From Elusimicrobiota bacterium (lineage in GTDB: Bacteria > Elusimicrobiota > Elusimicrobia > UBA1565 > UBA9628): a stretch of DNA of 63,591 bases. The translations under genes were made by a program, and so were the position numbers. The stretch lies in assembly GCA_016182905.1 (NCBI GenBank), contig JACPFR010000001.1, positions 1 to 63,591 of the forward strand. The letters run 5' to 3'. The notes under the pieces are model-generated. The model had not been told where the DNA came from, searched no databases, and saw nothing but the letters and a program-made list of their open reading frames with translations. Position 1 is the stretch's first letter, and each line of letters starts with the position of its first letter. Below are positions 7,865 to 17,051 of this stretch, in pieces.

Positions 7865-8974
7865 GTGTCCGCCCCCTGGACCGACCGTCAGCGCTGGGCC
7901 GCGCGTTTGAACGTCCTGACCCCTCCGCGCCGCGCCTGGGATCTGCTCGAGACGTTGGGCCCGGAAGGTCTCTCCAAGACTTCGGATATGGATTGGGCCC
8001 GCGTCAGCGCGGCGGACCTCGGGGACGTCGTTCGCTGGCGCCGCGCCGCCCTGGCCTTCGACGTCGCGACCGAGGAGCTTCGGGCTCGTGCCGTCGGGGC
8101 CCGTCTTGTCCTGAGAGGCGATCCCGACTACCCCGACCTCCTCGCCTCGATCCACGATCCGCCGCTGGTCCTCTACGTCCAGGGCGCCCTCTCCTCGGTC
8201 ACCGCCGTCGCCGTCGTCGGCACCCGCTACCCGACCCCCTACGGCCGCCGCATGGCCCGCCGGCTCGCCGGCGACGCCTCCCGGGCCGGCTTGGTCGTCG
8301 TCAGCGGCCTGGCCCGCGGCATCGACGCCGAGGCCCACCTGGCGGCTCTCGACGCCAAGGGCCCGACCTGGGCCGTCCTGGGGACCGGCCTGGGGCATCC
8401 CTACCCCGCGGAGAACGCTCCTTTGGCCCGCCGCATCGTCGCGGCGGGGGGAGCCGTGATCTCCGAGCGCCCGATCGACACGAAGCCCCTCCCGGAACTG
8501 TTCCCGCGCCGCAACCGCATCGTCTCGGGCCTGTCCTGGTCCACGGTGATCGTGGAGGGCCGGTATAAGTCCGGCGCCATGATCACCGCCCGTCACGCCC
8601 TGGACCAGGGCCGTGAAGTCCTGGCCGTCCCCGGCCCCGCCGACTCCGTCATGTCCGAGGCGCCGCATAAGCTGCTGGCCGACGGCTCGCCGATGGCCTC
8701 CGGGGTCGCCGACATCCTCGCCCGCCTGCCGGACGGTCATTTATTGGCCGTCAGGACCGCCCCCGATCCGGTCCCCGCGCCGATGTCGCCCCCGACGGAG
8801 GAAGAGGCTTCGGTCATGGCCCTATTGGGCTCGGACGCCCTCTCCTTAGATGAACTGGTTCAGCTGTCGGGGCTTGACACCACACGCATTTCCTCTATAA
8901 TGTTCGGGCTGGAATTAAAGGAAAGAGTATCCTCGGTCCCTGGAAATCGCTATGCCCAAAAAGAAGCCCGCTGA
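7865..8974 (+). CDS. dprA: DNA-processing protein DprA
   Basis: 369 aa from a GTG at 7865, three bases after the previous stop. It has an N-terminal helical region, the Rossmann-like DprA core with VAVVGTRYPTPYGRRMA, VVVSGLARGIDAEAHLAAL and the FPRRNRIVSGLS motif typical of the family, and a C-terminal winged-helix-like domain (LSLDELVQLSGLDTTRIS...). DprA loads RecA on incoming single-stranded DNA during natural transformation. It overlaps topA by 23 bases; the dprA 3' end contains a topA promoter. Confidence 0.95.
   Translation: MSAPWTDRQRWAARLNVLTPPRRAWDLLETLGPEGLSKTSDMDWARVSAADLGDVVRWRRAALAFDVATEELRARAVGARLVLRGDPDYPDLLASIHDPPLVLYVQGALSSVTAVAVVGTRYPTPYGRRMARRLAGDASRAGLVVVSGLARGIDAEAHLAALDAKGPTWAVLGTGLGHPYPAENAPLARRIVAAGGAVISERPIDTKPLPELFPRRNRIVSGLSWSTVIVEGRYKSGAMITARHALDQGREVLAVPGPADSVMSEAPHKLLADGSPMASGVADILARLPDGHLLAVRTAPDPVPAPMSPPTEEEASVMALLGSDALSLDELVQLSGLDTTRISSIMFGLELKERVSSVPGNRYAQKEAR
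8874..8901 (+). promoter_or_regulatory. Consensus sigma70 promoter for topA inside dprA
   Basis: TTGACA at 8874-8879 and TATAAT at 8896-8901 are both perfect consensus hexamers, separated by 16 bases. The expected transcription start is near 8908, about 44 bases before the topA ATG. In a high-GC coding sequence two perfect hexamers at this spacing are unlikely by chance. It would let topA be transcribed separately from the transformation operon. Confidence 0.85.
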
Positions 8975-11426
8975 AAAGAAGCCCGCCAAAGCTCCCAAAG
9001 CCGTCAAAGCCGCTCCCAAGGCGAAGGCTCCCGCCGTAGAAAAGCCCCCCAAGACCTCTAAATCCTCCAAAGGCGCTCGCACCGGCCCCAGCCTCCTGGT
9101 CGTCGAGTCGCCCGCCAAGGAAAGAACGATCTCCCGCTTCCTTAAGAATGAATTCGTGGTCAAATCCTCGTTCGGCCACGTCCGCGACCTGCCCGTGCGC
9201 AAGATCGGCGTCAACGTCGACGACGATTTTTCGCCTCAGTACGTCGTCCTGCCCCGGGCCAAGAAGATCCTGGCCGAGTTCAAGTCGCTCGTCTCGAAGG
9301 CCGCGTTCGTCTACCTCGCGACCGACCATGACCGCGAGGGAGAGTCCATCGCCTGGCACCTCGTCGACATGCTCAAGCTGAAGTCCGACCAGGTCAAGCG
9401 CATCACCTTCCACGAGATCACGCCGACCGCCATCAAGGCCGCCATCGCCGAGCCGCGCGCGATCGACGAGAACCTCGTGCACGCCCAGCAGGCCCGCCGC
9501 GTCATCGACCGGCTCGTGGGCTACAAGCTCTCGCCGCTGCTGTGGGCCAAGATCCAGTCGGGCCTGTCCGCCGGCCGCGTGCAGTCCGTCGCCGTGCGCC
9601 TGCTCGCCGAGCGCGAGCACGAGATCAAGGACTTCGCCTCCGAGGGCTATTGGACCTTGACCGCCGCCCTCGAGAAGGACGGCGCGCCGCCCGTCTTCGA
9701 CGCCAAGCTCTCGATCTGGAAGAAGGAGAAGGTCGAGACGACCCGCACCTACGACCTGTTCAGCGAGCAGTACCGCGTCAAGGCGACGACCTTGCGCACC
9801 GCCGAGGACATGGACCTCGTGTCCAAGACCGTCCAGGGCGGGGTGTTCAAGGTGGTCAAGGTCGAGAAGAAGGAGGTGCGCCGCCGTCCGCCGCCCCCGT
9901 TCTCGACGTCGACCTTGCAGCAGGCCGCCTCGCAGAAGATGGGCTTCGCGGCCGAGCGCACGATGCGCATCGCCCAGTCCCTCTACGAAGGCGTGGACCT
10001 CGGGGGCACGGACCCGGCCGGTCTGATCACCTACATGCGCACGGACTCGTTCTCGATCGCCAAGACCGCGGCCGAGGAGTGCGCGGCGTTCGTCAAGGCG
10101 ACCTACGGCGCGCCCTACGCCCCGGCGGAGTTCCCGACCTATCAGACCAAGTCGCGCGGCGCCCAGGAAGCCCACGAGGCCATCCGGCCGACGTCCGTCC
10201 TGCGCACCCCCGACGACGTCCGCAAGTTCCTCAACCCCGACCAGATCCGCCTCTACGAGCTGATCTGGAAGCGTTTCGTCGCCTCGCAGATGATCGAGGC
10301 GACCTACGACACCGCCTCGGCCGACATCGAGAACGGCGACTCCCTGTTCCACTGCACGGGGCGCACGCTCAAGAGCGAAGGCTTCCTGCGCGTCTACCGC
10401 GACGCCCCCAAGGGCGACGAGGAAGCCGAGGAGGAGACCGAGGAGGAGGGCAGCCGCCTGCCTCCGCTGAAGGAAGGCGACACCCTCAAGCTCGTCGAGC
10501 TCAAGCCCGAGGAGCACCGCACCAGCCCGCCCCCGCACTACAACGAGGCGAGCCTCATCCGCGCGATGGAGAAGCACGGCATCGGCCGCCCGTCGACGTA
10601 CGCGCCGACGATCAAGACCATCGTCGACCGCGGCTACGTGCGCCGGAACATGAAGGACCGCAAGCTCATTCCCACGGAGCTCGGGATCCTAGTCACTGAA
10701 AAGCTCAAGGGCCATTTCCCCGACGTGGTCAGCCTCACTTACACCGCTAACGTGGAAGCCCAGCTCGACAAGATCGCCGAGGGCGCCCAGGGCTGGACCG
10801 AGGTGGTGAAGTCCTTCTACGCGCCCTTCTCCAAGGCGCTCGACGCGGCCGCCACCGAGATGGAGGCCTCGCGCATCGAGCCCAAGATGTCGGACGAGCT
10901 GTGCCCGATCTGCACGGCGCCGATGCTCATCCGCGAGAGCCGCTTCGGCAAGTATCTCTCCTGCTCGACCTTCCCCAAGTGCAAGGGCAAGATCCAGCTG
11001 ACGCCCGAGGGCCAGAAGGTCGTCCTCGAGCTCACCGGCGAGAACTGCGACCTGTGCGGCAAGCCCATGGTCATCCGCACCGGCCGCAAAGGCAAGTTCA
11101 TGGCCTGCTCCGGCTACCCGGAGTGCAAGAACACCTTCTCGCTCGACGCCGACGGCAAGAAGATCGAGGGCTCGCGCCCGCTCCAGACCACTCGCCCGTG
11201 CAACAAGTGCCAGAAGCACATGTGGCTGCGCGTGGGTAAGCGCGGCTTCTTCCTCACCTGCCCGGGCTACCCCAAGTGCCGCAACCTGAAGCCCGTCTCG
11301 AAGGAAGAGGGCGAGAAGCTCCGCGTCGAGGGCGAGGCCCTGCGCGCCGCCCAGATCGCCGCCCGCAAGGCCGCCGAAGCCGCGGCGTCCGCCTCGGCGG
11401 CGGCCTCTCCGACGGCGCCGAGCTGA
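8952..11426 (+). CDS. topA: DNA topoisomerase I (type IA) with three zinc ribbons
   Basis: 824 aa. A Lys/Ala/Pro-rich N-terminal extension (~1-45) precedes the Toprim domain (LLVVESPAKERTISRFL; metal motif TDHDREGES). The active-site Tyr361 is in YMRTDSF. The C-terminal part has three four-Cys zinc ribbons: CPICTAPM...CSTFPKC, CDLCGKPM...CSGYPEC and CNKCQKHM...CPGYPKC. The enzyme relaxes negative supercoils and acts on the nucleoid. The ATG is inside the end of dprA. xerC follows 10 bases downstream, an arrangement also known in other bacteria (topA near xerC/codV). The basic N-terminal tail is longer than usual. Confidence 0.97.
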   Translation: MPKKKPAEKKPAKAPKAVKAAPKAKAPAVEKPPKTSKSSKGARTGPSLLVVESPAKERTISRFLKNEFVVKSSFGHVRDLPVRKIGVNVDDDFSPQYVVLPRAKKILAEFKSLVSKAAFVYLATDHDREGESIAWHLVDMLKLKSDQVKRITFHEITPTAIKAAIAEPRAIDENLVHAQQARRVIDRLVGYKLSPLLWAKIQSGLSAGRVQSVAVRLLAEREHEIKDFASEGYWTLTAALEKDGAPPVFDAKLSIWKKEKVETTRTYDLFSEQYRVKATTLRTAEDMDLVSKTVQGGVFKVVKVEKKEVRRRPPPPFSTSTLQQAASQKMGFAAERTMRIAQSLYEGVDLGGTDPAGLITYMRTDSFSIAKTAAEECAAFVKATYGAPYAPAEFPTYQTKSRGAQEAHEAIRPTSVLRTPDDVRKFLNPDQIRLYELIWKRFVASQMIEATYDTASADIENGDSLFHCTGRTLKSEGFLRVYRDAPKGDEEAEEETEEEGSRLPPLKEGDTLKLVELKPEEHRTSPPPHYNEASLIRAMEKHGIGRPSTYAPTIKTIVDRGYVRRNMKDRKLIPTELGILVTEKLKGHFPDVVSLTYTANVEAQLDKIAEGAQGWTEVVKSFYAPFSKALDAAATEMEASRIEPKMSDELCPICTAPMLIRESRFGKYLSCSTFPKCKGKIQLTPEGQKVVLELTGENCDLCGKPMVIRTGRKGKFMACSGYPECKNTFSLDADGKKIEGSRPLQTTRPCNKCQKHMWLRVGKRGFFLTCPGYPKCRNLKPVSKEEGEKLRVEGEALRAAQIAARKAAEAAASASAAASPTAPS

Positions 11427-11436
11427 CCGGGGGGCC

Positions 11437-12339
11437 ATGGCGACCGAAGCGCCTCAGGGGCCGCTGCGCCTCCAGGCCGAGCGCTTTCTGACCCATCTGC
11501 GGGCCACGCGCAACTACAGCCCGCACACCTTGCGGGCCTACGGCAAGGACCTCGAGGCGTTCGTCGTCAAATACCCGGGGCTCGAGCCGTCCGGCATCGA
11601 ACGCGTGCACGTGCGCGCCTTCCTCGCCGACCTCCAGAAGGAGGGGGGGCTGGCGCGGGCGACCATCCTGCGGCGCATGGCCGCCCTGCGCTCCTTCGTC
11701 AAATACCTCCGCTCGACGGGCCTGCTGAAGGGCAACCCGATCTTCGGCGTCCCCCTGCCCAAGAGGGGGCGCCCGCTCCCCAAATTCCTGACCGAGAGCG
11801 AGATGGCGGAGCTGATGTCGATGCCCGCCTCGTCCAACGCGAAGCACCGGCTGCGCGACCGGGCGGTCATCGAGCTGATCTACTCCTCCGGCCTGCGCCG
11901 CGCCGAGGTCGTCTCCCTCAACTGCGGGGACATCGACTACATGTCCGGGACCGTGCGCGTCTTCGGCAAGGGATCCAAAGAACGGATAGTCCCGGTCGGA
12001 GACGGCGCTCTCAAGTGCCTGCGCGCCTACCTGGAGGGGCGCAAGAGGGACGACGCCGAGCCCGTCTTCGTCGGCCCTTCGGGCAAGCGCCTGTCCGACG
12101 CGGGGCTGGTCTTCCTCCTCTCGCGCTGGGTCAAGGCGAGCGCCCTCAAGAAGAAGATCACCCCTCACGTCCTGCGTCACAGCTTCGCCACCCACCTGAT
12201 GAACCACGGCTGCGACATCCGCATGGTCCAGGAGATGCTCGGCCACGTCAGCCTCACCACCACCCAGATCTACACTTACGTCTCCCTCGACCGGATGAAA
12301 GAGGTCTACAAGGACGCACATCCGCGCAGCGCGAAATGA
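11437..12339 (+). CDS. xerC: XerC/XerD-type tyrosine recombinase
   Basis: 300 aa, normal for Xer proteins. It has an N-terminal SAM-like core-binding domain (YSPHTLRAYGKDLEAF) and a catalytic domain with Arg154 (SSGLRRAE), the Lys region GKGSKERIVPV, HVLRHSFATHL (HxxRH), LGH and the nucleophile Tyr279 in QIYTYV. The family resolves chromosome dimers at dif. It is directly downstream of topA. Whether it is functionally XerC or XerD cannot be told from this window, so the symbol is by synteny. It ends in an ATGA overlap with the next gene. Confidence 0.92.
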   Translation: MATEAPQGPLRLQAERFLTHLRATRNYSPHTLRAYGKDLEAFVVKYPGLEPSGIERVHVRAFLADLQKEGGLARATILRRMAALRSFVKYLRSTGLLKGNPIFGVPLPKRGRPLPKFLTESEMAELMSMPASSNAKHRLRDRAVIELIYSSGLRRAEVVSLNCGDIDYMSGTVRVFGKGSKERIVPVGDGALKCLRAYLEGRKRDDAEPVFVGPSGKRLSDAGLVFLLSRWVKASALKKKITPHVLRHSFATHLMNHGCDIRMVQEMLGHVSLTTTQIYTYVSLDRMKEVYKDAHPRSAK

Positions 12340-13282
12340 AGGACAAGATCGAGCTGCTGATGGACGAGACCGGCTGCGACCGCGGCGAGGCGGAGCTCGC
12401 GCTCGAGATGTGCGGCTACGAGGTCGAGGAGGCGGTCCGGCAGATCCCGCGCCTGCTCAACGACATCTGCGCCCTGAAAGGGAAGTTCGTCCGGCCCGCC
12501 CAGAACCAGCACGGCCTGTTCCTCGTCGTGCTGAACCTCAAGAACCGCAAAGTCCTGCGCTCCCGCGCCGTGATGTCCTACGATCCCGCGGTCTGCGCGG
12601 TCGGGCTCGACGAGGACTGGTTCGCGTTTGAAAAACACCTCTACGGCTGCCGTTTATGGGACGGGAGCCTGCCCGCCGAGAGCCTCGAGGTCGAGCAGGC
12701 CCTGGCCGCGCACTTCCGCGCCGCCGAGGCCGCGGTGTTCGACCGGCTGCGAGCCGCCGCCTCGGGCGACGCGGCGGAGGAGCTGGGCGCGCTCCTGCGC
12801 GCGCATTTCCGCGATCAAAGTTTGAGCGTGCGCGCCAAAAAGGATATCCTCGACCTCGGCCAGTTCCAGTCCCTGCGCAAGGTGCCGGCGCCGGCCGCTC
12901 GACGCGGGAAGCCTGAAGCGGGCCTTCCGCCCGAGGAGGACCTGCTCGTCCTGAAGATCGCCCTCGAGGAGGACCCGGGGGGCTTGCCCGCCGCCGAGCT
13001 GCGCGCGGGAGACATGGTGTTCGCCCGGATCGTCGACGGGCGGGACATCGCGCAGTACCTGGCCCGTCTGTTCGGCGGGCTGACGTCGTCGGGGCCGGTG
13101 CCCATCGAGGTGCCGGTCGAGGCGATCGAGTCGAGCCCGGCGGGAACCTTGGCGAGGGTGCGCTTCGCCGTCGGAGTCGCCGGGGACGCGGTCGTGACCG
13201 GAGACAAGCTGTTGAAGGCCGCGCGCGGCGCCGCGCACGGCCGGGGCGACGGTTCGTGGTGGCGCCGATTTTTTAAAGGGTA

Positions 13283-13283
<1 letters not shown>
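12336..13283 (+). CDS. Protein with N-terminal UBA/TS-N-like domain, otherwise unknown
   Basis: 315 aa. The ATG overlaps the xerC stop. Residues ~1-40 (LLMDETGCDRGEAELALEMC..) look like the three-helix UBA/TS-N fold found in EF-Ts and NAC: alternating Ala/Leu with 'cd..ea..ALe..gydve.Av..i' spacing. The remainder has a strand-rich central part (HGLFLVVLNLKNRKVL), an acidic/Ala-rich helical part and a C-terminal basic end WWRRFFKG. No catalytic motif or signal peptide is seen, so it is probably cytoplasmic. I do not recognise the family. Confidence 0.75.
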
Positions 13284-14639
<1,356 letters not shown>

Positions 14640-14646
14640 CAGAATC

Positions 14647-15159
14647 ATGCCCATATTCGAGCCCGTATTTTCAGCTCTCAATGAATCGGGCGCGCGCTAC
14701 GTCGTCGTCGGAGGGCTCGCGGTCGTCCTTCACGGGCACCCTCGGCTTACCGCCGACGTTGACCTCGTTCTGGATTTGGAACCTGACGCCGCGAGAAAGG
14801 CCATGGAGGCGCTGAAGTCGATCGGCTTGGCGGCGCGAGCTCCCGTGGACCCGGCGGCTTTCGCCGACGCCGTCCAGCGGGAGGCGCGGATCGCGGACAA
14901 GGGCATGACGGTTTTCAGCATGTATTCCGCGGCCAATCCCCTCCTCATTCTTGATTTGTTCGTCCGCGCCCCGATTCCATTCGAGGAGCTGTGGTCGAGG
15001 TCGCGGGCGGTCGACCTGGGGAGTTTGAAGGTGCAGGTGGCCTCGATCGACGATCTGATCGCGATGAAGCGGGCCGTCGCGCGGCCTCAGGATATATCGG
15101 ATATCGAGGCGCTCGAAGCTATCAAAGAGCGCGCTTCCAAGAGGGATTCCGGTGCCTGA
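14647..15159 (+). CDS. Nucleotidyltransferase-fold protein (AbiEii/MNT-like)
   Basis: 170 aa. VVVGGLAVVLHGHPRLTADV gives the NTase signature of a GG pair followed about 15 residues later by DxD (DVDLVLD). A C-terminal region with DLIAMKRAVARPQDISDIEA fits the AbiEii-like toxin/nucleotidyltransferase group, where 'lK..agR.qDl.Di..l' is common. It overlaps the next small gene by 8 bases. Base composition is less GC-rich than its neighbours (for example the start, ATATTCGAGCCCGTATTTTC), suggesting recent acquisition. It could be the toxin half of a toxin-antitoxin pair or an uncharacterised housekeeping NTase. Confidence 0.8.
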   Translation: MPIFEPVFSALNESGARYVVVGGLAVVLHGHPRLTADVDLVLDLEPDAARKAMEALKSIGLAARAPVDPAAFADAVQREARIADKGMTVFSMYSAANPLLILDLFVRAPIPFEELWSRSRAVDLGSLKVQVASIDDLIAMKRAVARPQDISDIEALEAIKERASKRDSGA

Positions 15160-15364
15160 CGATAGCGATTGGGAATGCGGTTGGGAGGACGCGCGCAAGC
15201 GGCAATTGACCGCGGGGTTCGACGCCACTCCCGCGCAGCGGCTGGCGTGGCTGGAGGAGATGATAATCTTCGCCCATCAAGTCCGCGCCTTGCCGCGACC
15301 TTCGAGCGCGCCTATGCTTCTGCGCGACGCTCCGGATTCAAAATTGAAAAAGGGAAACTCGTGA
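15152..15364 (+). CDS. Small partner protein of the nucleotidyltransferase
   Basis: 70 aa from a GTG at 15152 inside the end of the NTase gene. The core is ATPAQRLAWLEEMIIFAHQV, one amphipathic helix of a type often encoded next to AbiEii-like NTases; the N-terminus is acidic and the C-terminus basic. It may be an antitoxin or a cofactor of the NTase. Coupling by overlap supports a real gene; the short length keeps confidence moderate. Confidence 0.65.
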   Translation: MPDDSDWECGWEDARKRQLTAGFDATPAQRLAWLEEMIIFAHQVRALPRPSSAPMLLRDAPDSKLKKGNS

Positions 15365-15406
15365 CGATTTCCTCGTCGAGGAATGCGATTGTCGGGGCCG
15401 TGGGTC

Positions 15407-15434
15407 TTGACAATAAAACGGCGCCTGTTATACT
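15407..15434 (+). promoter_or_regulatory. Sigma70-type promoter upstream of the riboswitch
   Basis: TTGACA (15407-15412, perfect) and TATACT (15429-15434, one mismatch) with a 16-base spacer. The expected start is near 15441, directly before the riboswitch aptamer. It has the same 16-base spacing as the topA promoter. Confidence 0.88.
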
Positions 15435-15451
15435 CCGAAGGTCGTCAGTTG

Positions 15452-15534
15452 GAGCGATAAACCGGCAAACCGTTCGTGAGGGCGGGGCGCAAAGCGAAGG
15501 GCCTCGAAGAGTCCCGAGGTCGCCTGGCTACCGA
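15452..15534 (+). ncRNA. GEMM-I (cyclic di-GMP-I class) riboswitch
   Basis: The transcript just after the promoter contains the conserved GEMM-I elements in order: GGCAAACC (15464-15471), a short stem closed by a GTGA tetraloop (GNRA), GGGGCGCAAAGC (15484-15495; usual form GGGACGCAAAGC), GGGCCT (15499-15504) as tetraloop-receptor side, and GTCGCCTGGCTACCG (15519-15533; usual form GTAGC..GGTTACCG). The P1 stem between ~15448 and ~15540 is imperfect. The class binds c-di-GMP, or cGAMP in the Ib subclass; the base that tells them apart should be checked in an alignment. It precedes an exported protein, an exported HEAT protein and the giant gene. No T-rich intrinsic terminator is visible after it, so translational control or a diffuse platform is possible. 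Confidence 0.85.
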
Positions 15535-15542
15535 AACCAAAC

Positions 15543-16103
15543 ATGCTGATAAACGGCGTGCGCGCACGATTTCGCTCGGCCCTTGCTTATCATGGACGGG
15601 ACAGAGGGGTTCCATGGTTGGTGGGGCCGGGCCTGTTTTTGGCCCTGGCGCTTCTCGCGCCGGCCGGCCGCGCGGAAACCGCGGCCGGTCTTGACGCGCA
15701 AGGGGTCGATCCCCGGGCCGCGGTCGAGAACAAGTGGGGCCTCGACGTCCGCGACGAGGCGGGCCGCCCCGTCACCCGGGAGCGGGTCCTCGCCGACCTG
15801 AAGGGCGCCGCGGTCAAGCGCGCGGCCGACAACTCGTTCACCAGCGCCTTGCCCAAGGCCCGGGCCGTCTTGTCCGCCCTGGAGCTCCTGGCCGAGGCCG
15901 GGGCGGCTTTCCGCATGGCCGCGACCGTATTCGCCCTGCCGGAGCTGCTGCCCGGCCTGCCCGGAGGGGGGCCCAAGATCTCGGTCCTGTGGCTGCTCGT
16001 CCTGGCCTCTGGAGTCATGACCGTCTCGCTCTGTCGACGTCCCGAAACCCGTCCCGCTCTCTCCAGCTCCCGCCAAAGCTCCATCGAAGTCCTCCGCTGT
16101 TAA
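15543..16103 (+). CDS. Small exported/membrane protein directly behind the riboswitch
   Basis: 186 aa from the ATG at 15543, which lies only nine bases after the aptamer and has no Shine-Dalgarno sequence. A TTG at 15618 or GTG at 15621, preceded by AGAGGGG, would give ~161 or ~160 aa beginning with a clean signal peptide (GPGLFLALALLAPAGRAE) and leave room for an expression platform. The mature part is polar, followed by a C-terminal hydrophobic helix ISVLWLLVLASGVM and a short Arg-containing tail, like a protein held in the membrane at its C-terminus. No family recognised. It is the first gene of the riboswitch transcript. Confidence 0.65.
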   Translation: MLINGVRARFRSALAYHGRDRGVPWLVGPGLFLALALLAPAGRAETAAGLDAQGVDPRAAVENKWGLDVRDEAGRPVTRERVLADLKGAAVKRAADNSFTSALPKARAVLSALELLAEAGAAFRMAATVFALPELLPGLPGGGPKISVLWLLVLASGVMTVSLCRRPETRPALSSSRQSSIEVLRC

Positions 16104-16232
16104 CCGGGTCTCCAACCCCCTTCTCCGCTCCCGCGGAGAATAGTTACAGCAATAACAGAACCGTACGGACCCCGTGCCGGAAACAATTCCGACACCCGGC
16201 CTGAGCTGAACGACCGCACTATAGAGGGTCAA
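16104..16232. other. Intergenic gap with a perfect 8-bp hairpin
   Basis: TTCTCCGC (16121-16128), loop TCCC, GCGGAGAA (16133-16140) is a perfect stem without a following T-run, so a weak or factor-dependent terminator or an RNA-processing site at most. A second small stem, CGGAA-ACAA-TTCCG, lies near 16174. The end of the gap holds GAGGG ahead of the ATG at 16233. No promoter of consensus quality is visible, which favours readthrough from the riboswitch promoter. Confidence 0.6.
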
Positions 16233-17051
16233 ATGACCATCCGTGGGTGGATCGCGTCTTCCTTCTCCTCCTATTACGCGCGCACGCGAAATAGCGCCTG
16301 GACCGCCGCGTCCATGCTCTTTTTGGCGTGCGCCCTTTCTTATACGCGCGCGCAGGCGGGCGTGACCGTGGGCGCGGACGCGGAGTATCCCGTGCGCGAC
16401 GCGCGCGAGGTGATCATCGCCCTGCGCACCGCGACCCCCGCCGCGCAGAAGGCCGCCAAGGCCGTCCTGGAGCGCGCCGACCCGGCCATGATCGAAGAGC
16501 TGCTGCGCTACGGCCGTACCCCCGGCCAGCGCGAGATGGGCCAGAAGGTCGTAGTGCTGATGGGCTCCAAGGCCGTGCCGGCCCTGCTCGATTTGCTCAA
16601 GTCGCCGGAGCTGCGCAACCGGGCCGGCGCCGCCCTGTTCCAGGCCGCGGGGCCACGGTCGGCGGATCAGACGCCGGCCCTCCTGGCCTGCCTGCACGAT
16701 CCCGCGGTGAACAACTACTGCGGGACGACTCTGGTCAAGGTCATGGGCCCCAAGTCCTCGGACCGCGTTCCCAGCCTGGCGGAAGCGCTGAAGGACGCCG
16801 ACAAGACGGTCCGGCTGTACGCGGCGGCGGCCCTGGGGCAGATCGGCCCCAAGGCCAAGAGCGCCGTGGGAGGGCTCATCGCCTTGCTCAAAGACCCGGA
16901 GCCTGAAGTCCGGTTCAACGCGGTCGTGGCTCTGGGAAAGATCGGAGCCGGAGCCAAAGAGGCGGCGCCGGCGCTGAAGACCATGGCGCCGGGTCAGTCC
17001 GACGCGATCAAGATCGCGATCAAAGAGGCTTTGAAGAAGATCCATGGCTAA
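16233..17051 (+). CDS. Exported HEAT-repeat protein
   Basis: 272 aa. The signal peptide has a hydrophobic core at ~24-40 and an AQA-type cleavage site. The mature part consists of PBS-lyase/HEAT-like repeats, for example DKTVRLYAAAALGQIGP and EPEVRFNAVVALGKIG, each with the 'vR..Aa.aLG.ig' pattern; about five repeats are visible. HEAT repeats bind proteins; no catalytic residues are seen. The ATG has GAGGG six bases upstream. Its end overlaps the start of the giant gene by 8 bases, so both are translated together and probably act together. A related exported HEAT protein lies just after the giant gene. Confidence 0.88.
   Translation: MTIRGWIASSFSSYYARTRNSAWTAASMLFLACALSYTRAQAGVTVGADAEYPVRDAREVIIALRTATPAAQKAAKAVLERADPAMIEELLRYGRTPGQREMGQKVVVLMGSKAVPALLDLLKSPELRNRAGAALFQAAGPRSADQTPALLACLHDPAVNNYCGTTLVKVMGPKSSDRVPSLAEALKDADKTVRLYAAAALGQIGPKAKSAVGGLIALLKDPEPEVRFNAVVALGKIGAGAKEAAPALKTMAPGQSDAIKIAIKEALKKIHG

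Noticed and set aside
16121-16140. Intrinsic terminator between the small exported gene and the HEAT gene
   Set aside because: The stem is perfect but no T-run follows on the plus strand, so termination there is not supported.
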